A stretch of 51,846 nucleotides of DNA from DASRHY01 sp046765875. GTDB taxonomy: Bacteria > Actinomycetota > Actinomycetes > Propionibacteriales > Kribbellaceae. The DNA is taken from positions 1 through 51,846 of the forward strand of contig JBKPSJ010000011.1 in assembly GCA_046765875.1 (NCBI GenBank), read 5' to 3'. The position numbers and the translations under genes are program-made. Shown in pieces: positions 48,384 to 51,846 of the stretch. Positions within the stretch are counted from its first letter, which is position 1; each line of letters begins with the position of its first letter. The notes under the pieces are model-generated. The model did no database searches, was not told the DNA's origin, and saw only the letters and a program-made list of their open reading frames with translations.

Positions 48384-48419
48384 GACGGGCGGCCGCCGGG
48401 AAACCGACGACCGCCCGTC
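48384..48419 (-). terminator. Terminator of the peptide-binding protein gene
   Basis: GACGGGCGG (48384-48392) and CCGCCCGTC (48411-48419) form a perfect 9-bp stem with an 18-base loop that starts 35 bases past the stop codon at 48454. Confidence 0.6.
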
Positions 48420-48453
48420 GTACTGTCACCGTTGCGGGCTGCTAGCCCACGGC

Positions 48454-50151
48454 TCAGCTCACCTTCTTCAAGCCGACCTGGCTCAGGTCGATGATGCCAC
48501 CCTGGTTCGCGTCCGGGGACGCCTTGTCGACGTTGCTGCCGATGACGTAGACGTTGCCGTCCTTCACCAGCGGCACCAGCGGCGCGGTCTTCATGACGTC
48601 GTCGTAGATCTTCGACCATTCCGCCGTGGCCTGGTCCTTGTCCTTGATCAGGCCGGCCTTCGCCATTGCGTCGAACCCAACGAGGGACCGACTGTAGTTG
48701 TTCTGAGCCGCCTTGTTCGGCGTTGTGGTGTCCGGGCCGAGCACCGGTGCGACGATCGACGCGAGCGACGGCCAGTCAGCGCACCAACCCGCGGTGACCA
48801 GGTCGGTCGCGGACGCGTCGTTCTGCTGTGTCGAGTAGTAGTTCTCGCCCGGGATCTTCTTGATGTCGACATTGATGCCGATCGAGCGCCACGACGCCTG
48901 AGCCGCCTCGGCGGCCTTCACACCGAGCTTGGTGTCGGAGGCGCCGAGCACCAGCTTCTCGCCCTTGTAGTTGGACTGGGACAGCAGTTGCTTGGCCCTG
49001 GCCGGGTCCCCCGTGTCGGGCACCTTCCAGTACGACTCCTTGTGGTAGCCGGCGTAGAACTCCGGAATGACCGAGTCGACGATCTTCGACAGCCGCTCCC
49101 CACCACGGCCATCGCGGTATTGCGTGCGGTCGATGCCGACGTACAGCGCCTCGCGGAGCTTCTGGTCCTTCAGCAGCGCGTGCTGCTCGTTGAACCCGAT
49201 GTACCGACGGCAGGAGTCCTCACTCTCGACCACGCGACTCTTGACCTGCGCCGAGTTCGTCTTGGCGATGTTCTCCGGCTGCACCGCGTCGATCGAGAAC
49301 GAGCTCTGATCCGCGGTGCCGTTCGCGATCAGCCGCTGGTCGACGGTCGCGGGGTCGTCGCCGAACTTGAAGATGAACTTGTCGGGCAGCGCGGTCCGGA
49401 CCTCGTCGGTCTTCGGGTCCCAGTTGTCGTTACGGACCAGGGTGAGCTGCTTCTTGCGCGTGTATGTCTCGATCTTGTACGGGCCGGTCGAGACAGGGTG
49501 GTTGTCGTACTGGGTCTTGGTGTCCTTGGCCGCGGGCACCGGCGAGAAGTTGAACATGGACGCGGTCGCGTCGAACTCGGCGATCGGCCGGTTCAGCTTG
49601 AACACGATCGTCTTGTCGTCCGGCGCCTCGATCGCCTCGCAGCCCTTGCCGCCGTTGTTGCCGCCGATGTACGGGCCCTTGTACGACTGGCAGGCCAGGT
49701 AGTCCTTGGGGTACGGCGAGCCCTCCGCAAGGTCGGCCGAGAAGGACCGCTCGACGCCGTACTTCACGTCCTTGGCGGTGACGGGGGTGCCGTCCTCGTA
49801 CTTGGTGTCCTTCAGCTTGAACGTCCACGTCTTGAGGTCATCCGAGGCGTCCCAGCTGGCCGCCAGATCGGGCTTCAGCTCCGCCTTCTTGCTGTCGGCG
49901 TTCCACTTGAACACGGTCAGTGTTCGGGTGATCAGCTTGCCGATCTGGTAGGAGTCCGTGACGTAGTTACGCGCCGGGTCGAGGTGTTCGACATCCGTTT
50001 CGTGATAGACGGTTGCGGTGCCGCCCTTTGCGCCCGACGCCGCGTTGCTGCTGCCTGACGAGTTGTTGTCGCCACCGCCGCAGGCCGCCAGCGTCAGGGC
50101 CAGTGCCAGGCCGGCGCCGAGTGCCGGCGCGACTCGCTTGGCGTGAGCCAT
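48454..50151 (-). CDS. Peptide ABC transporter substrate-binding lipoprotein (SBP family 5)
   Basis: A 565-residue family 5 solute-binding protein. The signal peptide ends in a lipobox LTLAAC. Conserved segments include LDPARNYVTDSYQIGKLITRTL, LKDTKYEDGTPVTAKDVKYGVERSF and RRYIGFNEQHALLKDQKLREAL. It belongs to the oligopeptide/dipeptide group, and the two ATPases behind it fit an Opp/Dpp transporter. ATG at 50151 has GAGG 6-8 bases upstream; the ATG at 50163 precedes it by four codons. Confidence 0.92.
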   Translation of the reverse strand: MAHAKRVAPALGAGLALALTLAACGGGDNNSSGSSNAASGAKGGTATVYHETDVEHLDPARNYVTDSYQIGKLITRTLTVFKWNADSKKAELKPDLAASWDASDDLKTWTFKLKDTKYEDGTPVTAKDVKYGVERSFSADLAEGSPYPKDYLACQSYKGPYIGGNNGGKGCEAIEAPDDKTIVFKLNRPIAEFDATASMFNFSPVPAAKDTKTQYDNHPVSTGPYKIETYTRKKQLTLVRNDNWDPKTDEVRTALPDKFIFKFGDDPATVDQRLIANGTADQSSFSIDAVQPENIAKTNSAQVKSRVVESEDSCRRYIGFNEQHALLKDQKLREALYVGIDRTQYRDGRGGERLSKIVDSVIPEFYAGYHKESYWKVPDTGDPARAKQLLSQSNYKGEKLVLGASDTKLGVKAAEAAQASWRSIGINVDIKKIPGENYYSTQQNDASATDLVTAGWCADWPSLASIVAPVLGPDTTTPNKAAQNNYSRSLVGFDAMAKAGLIKDKDQATAEWSKIYDDVMKTAPLVPLVKDGNVYVIGSNVDKASPDANQGGIIDLSQVGLKKVS

Positions 50152-50377
50152 GCTCATCCTCATTTCTCGAAATCACAGGCGCCGCCATGCGGCTGCCTCG
50201 GACCGAATCGCCCGACATCTACGCATGAATGCACAGCGGGACGCAACCGGTGCACCCCCGCCGTGGCCGGATCGTGACCGCATCCTTGCCCCATTTCAAT
50301 GCAGTCACGAAAAGGCATCACGATGCTGTCACGGAGAGGCCGCGCGAGTGATCTCGCGCGACCACTGGACGTGATCG
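50152..50377. other. Gap between the peptide ATPase gene and the binding protein
   Basis: 226 bases. It contains the ATPase terminator hairpin (50341-50360) and a smaller inverted repeat GTGATC-gtca-GATCAC (50371-50386) over the ATPase stop. The rest probably contains the binding-protein promoter; I find no confident hexamers. Confidence 0.4.
50341..50360 (-). terminator. Hairpin after the OppF/DppF-type ATPase gene
   Basis: CGCGCGAG (50341-50348) and CTCGCGCG (50353-50360) form a perfect 8-bp stem with a TGAT loop, 17 bases beyond the ATPase stop. It may end or reduce transcription before the binding-protein gene. Confidence 0.65.
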
Positions 50378-51412
<1,035 letters not shown>

Positions 51413-51435
51413 GCTCACTCCTCCACGCTTGCCGG

Positions 51436-51846
51436 TCACAGCGCCGGCCTGACTTGCTCGTTGAACAAAACCCCGCGGCGCTCGGTGTCGATGTGACACC
51501 GCACAGCATGGCCGTCGGTCCCTATCTGCAACAGTTCCGGCACCTCGTTCGCGCACCGGACGGCGCCACCCTCTACGTTGTCGCGGAACTCACAGCGCGG
51601 CTCGAACGGGCAACCGCGGGGGAGATTGATCAGCGATGGCGGCGTGCCTTTGATCGACCGCAGCCGGTGGTCGCCCGCGCGGTCCACCCGCGGGATCGAG
51701 CCGAGCAGACCCCACGTGTACGGCATCTCAGGCCGGTAGAAGATGTCGCGAACGCTGCCGGCCTCGACCACCCGGCCGCCGTACATCACGACCAGATCCT
51801 GGGCCATCTGCGCGACCACGCCCAGGTCGTGGGTGATGATGATGAT
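51436..51846 (-). CDS. Oligopeptide/dipeptide ABC transporter ATPase, OppD/DppD type (5' end missing)
   Basis: Only the last 136 codons are inside the window. Visible are the switch histidine in ITHDLGVVAQMAQD, YGGRVVEAGSVRDIFYRPEMPYTWGLLGSIPRVD and the C-terminal GTPPSLINLPRGCPFEPRC cysteine motif of Opp/Dpp ATPases. The Walker motifs lie beyond 51846. It ends 23 bases before the OppF-type start, so the two form one operon. The permease genes are presumably further upstream, outside the window. Confidence 0.92.
   Translation of the reverse strand: MIIITHDLGVVAQMAQDLVVMYGGRVVEAGSVRDIFYRPEMPYTWGLLGSIPRVDRAGDHRLRSIKGTPPSLINLPRGCPFEPRCEFRDNVEGGAVRCANEVPELLQIGTDGHAVRCHIDTERRGVLFNEQVRPAL

Noticed and set aside
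47146..50058. 970-codon frame on the plus strand
   Set aside because: It is antisense to mshB and the peptide-binding protein, both with clear domains. Its residues are arginine-, leucine- and valine-rich without motifs, typical of high-GC mirror frames.

Overview
This is a 51.8 kb window of high-GC actinobacterial chromosome. Lineage markers are an actinobacterial-type dapD, mycothiol mshB, a DUF3117 gene, the sigE-rseA-htrA-tatB cluster and GTP-style (GTGA/ATGA) stop-start coupling. The backbone gene set resembles the Mycobacterium tuberculosis region from mshB through fdxC, dapD, dapE, the LOG gene, tagA, the DUF3117 gene, glgA, glgC and the O-methyltransferase to sigE, rseA, htrA, tatB and mrp. 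The style of the sequence suggests Propionibacteriales (Kribbella- or Nocardioides-like); this is inference. I see no tRNA, rRNA, CRISPR array, insertion sequence or phage.

Layout from left to right. 1-4.9 kb: the end of mrp, then a leftward sigE - rseA - rseB-like - htrA - tatB envelope-stress operon, with an ECF-type promoter just upstream of sigE. 4.9-9.4 kb: genes placed between sigE and its usual neighbour, the O-methyltransferase: a CGNR regulator, an MFS exporter, a SIS-domain sugar isomerase and a DeoR regulator. 9.4-18.7 kb: a leftward, largely start-stop-overlapping operon for kynurenine (tryptophan) breakdown by the 2-aminomuconate route: kynureninase, kynurenine monooxygenase, aldehyde dehydrogenase, RidA-type deaminase, 3-hydroxyanthranilate dioxygenase, ACMS decarboxylase, a formamidase-like hydrolase and an aminotransferase. 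It is joined at its 5' end to glgC. Tryptophan dioxygenase is not present.

18.8-29.8 kb: a sugar-uptake island between glgC and glgA. It holds a binding protein with two permeases (no ATPase), two very different GH13 glycosidases, an enolase-superfamily sugar-acid dehydratase, a zinc dehydrogenase, and a divergent GntR regulator with an SDR dehydrogenase. The parts suggest import of an oligosaccharide, hydrolysis, and non-phosphorylative oxidation of the sugar. 29.9-39.7 kb: glgA, leucyl aminopeptidase, DUF3117, PaaX with an enoyl-CoA hydratase, tagA, an SRPBCC protein, a DivIVA-like membrane protein, the LOG gene, dapE and a double-VOC protein. 39.7-40.05 kb holds only fragments and a strong hairpin. 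40-51.8 kb: a LacI regulator, dapD coupled to a predicted cell-wall hydrolase, ferredoxin, an acetyltransferase, a lone PemK-like protein, a VanW protein, a flavin reductase, mshB, and the distal part of a peptide ABC importer (solute-binding protein and two ATPases) cut by the window end.

The most unusual parts are the glgC-kynurenine operon junction, the oxidative sugar island, a conserved O-methyltransferase whose N-terminal coding region has no ATG, GTG or TTG, and several well-formed palindromes and phased repeats beside regulators.
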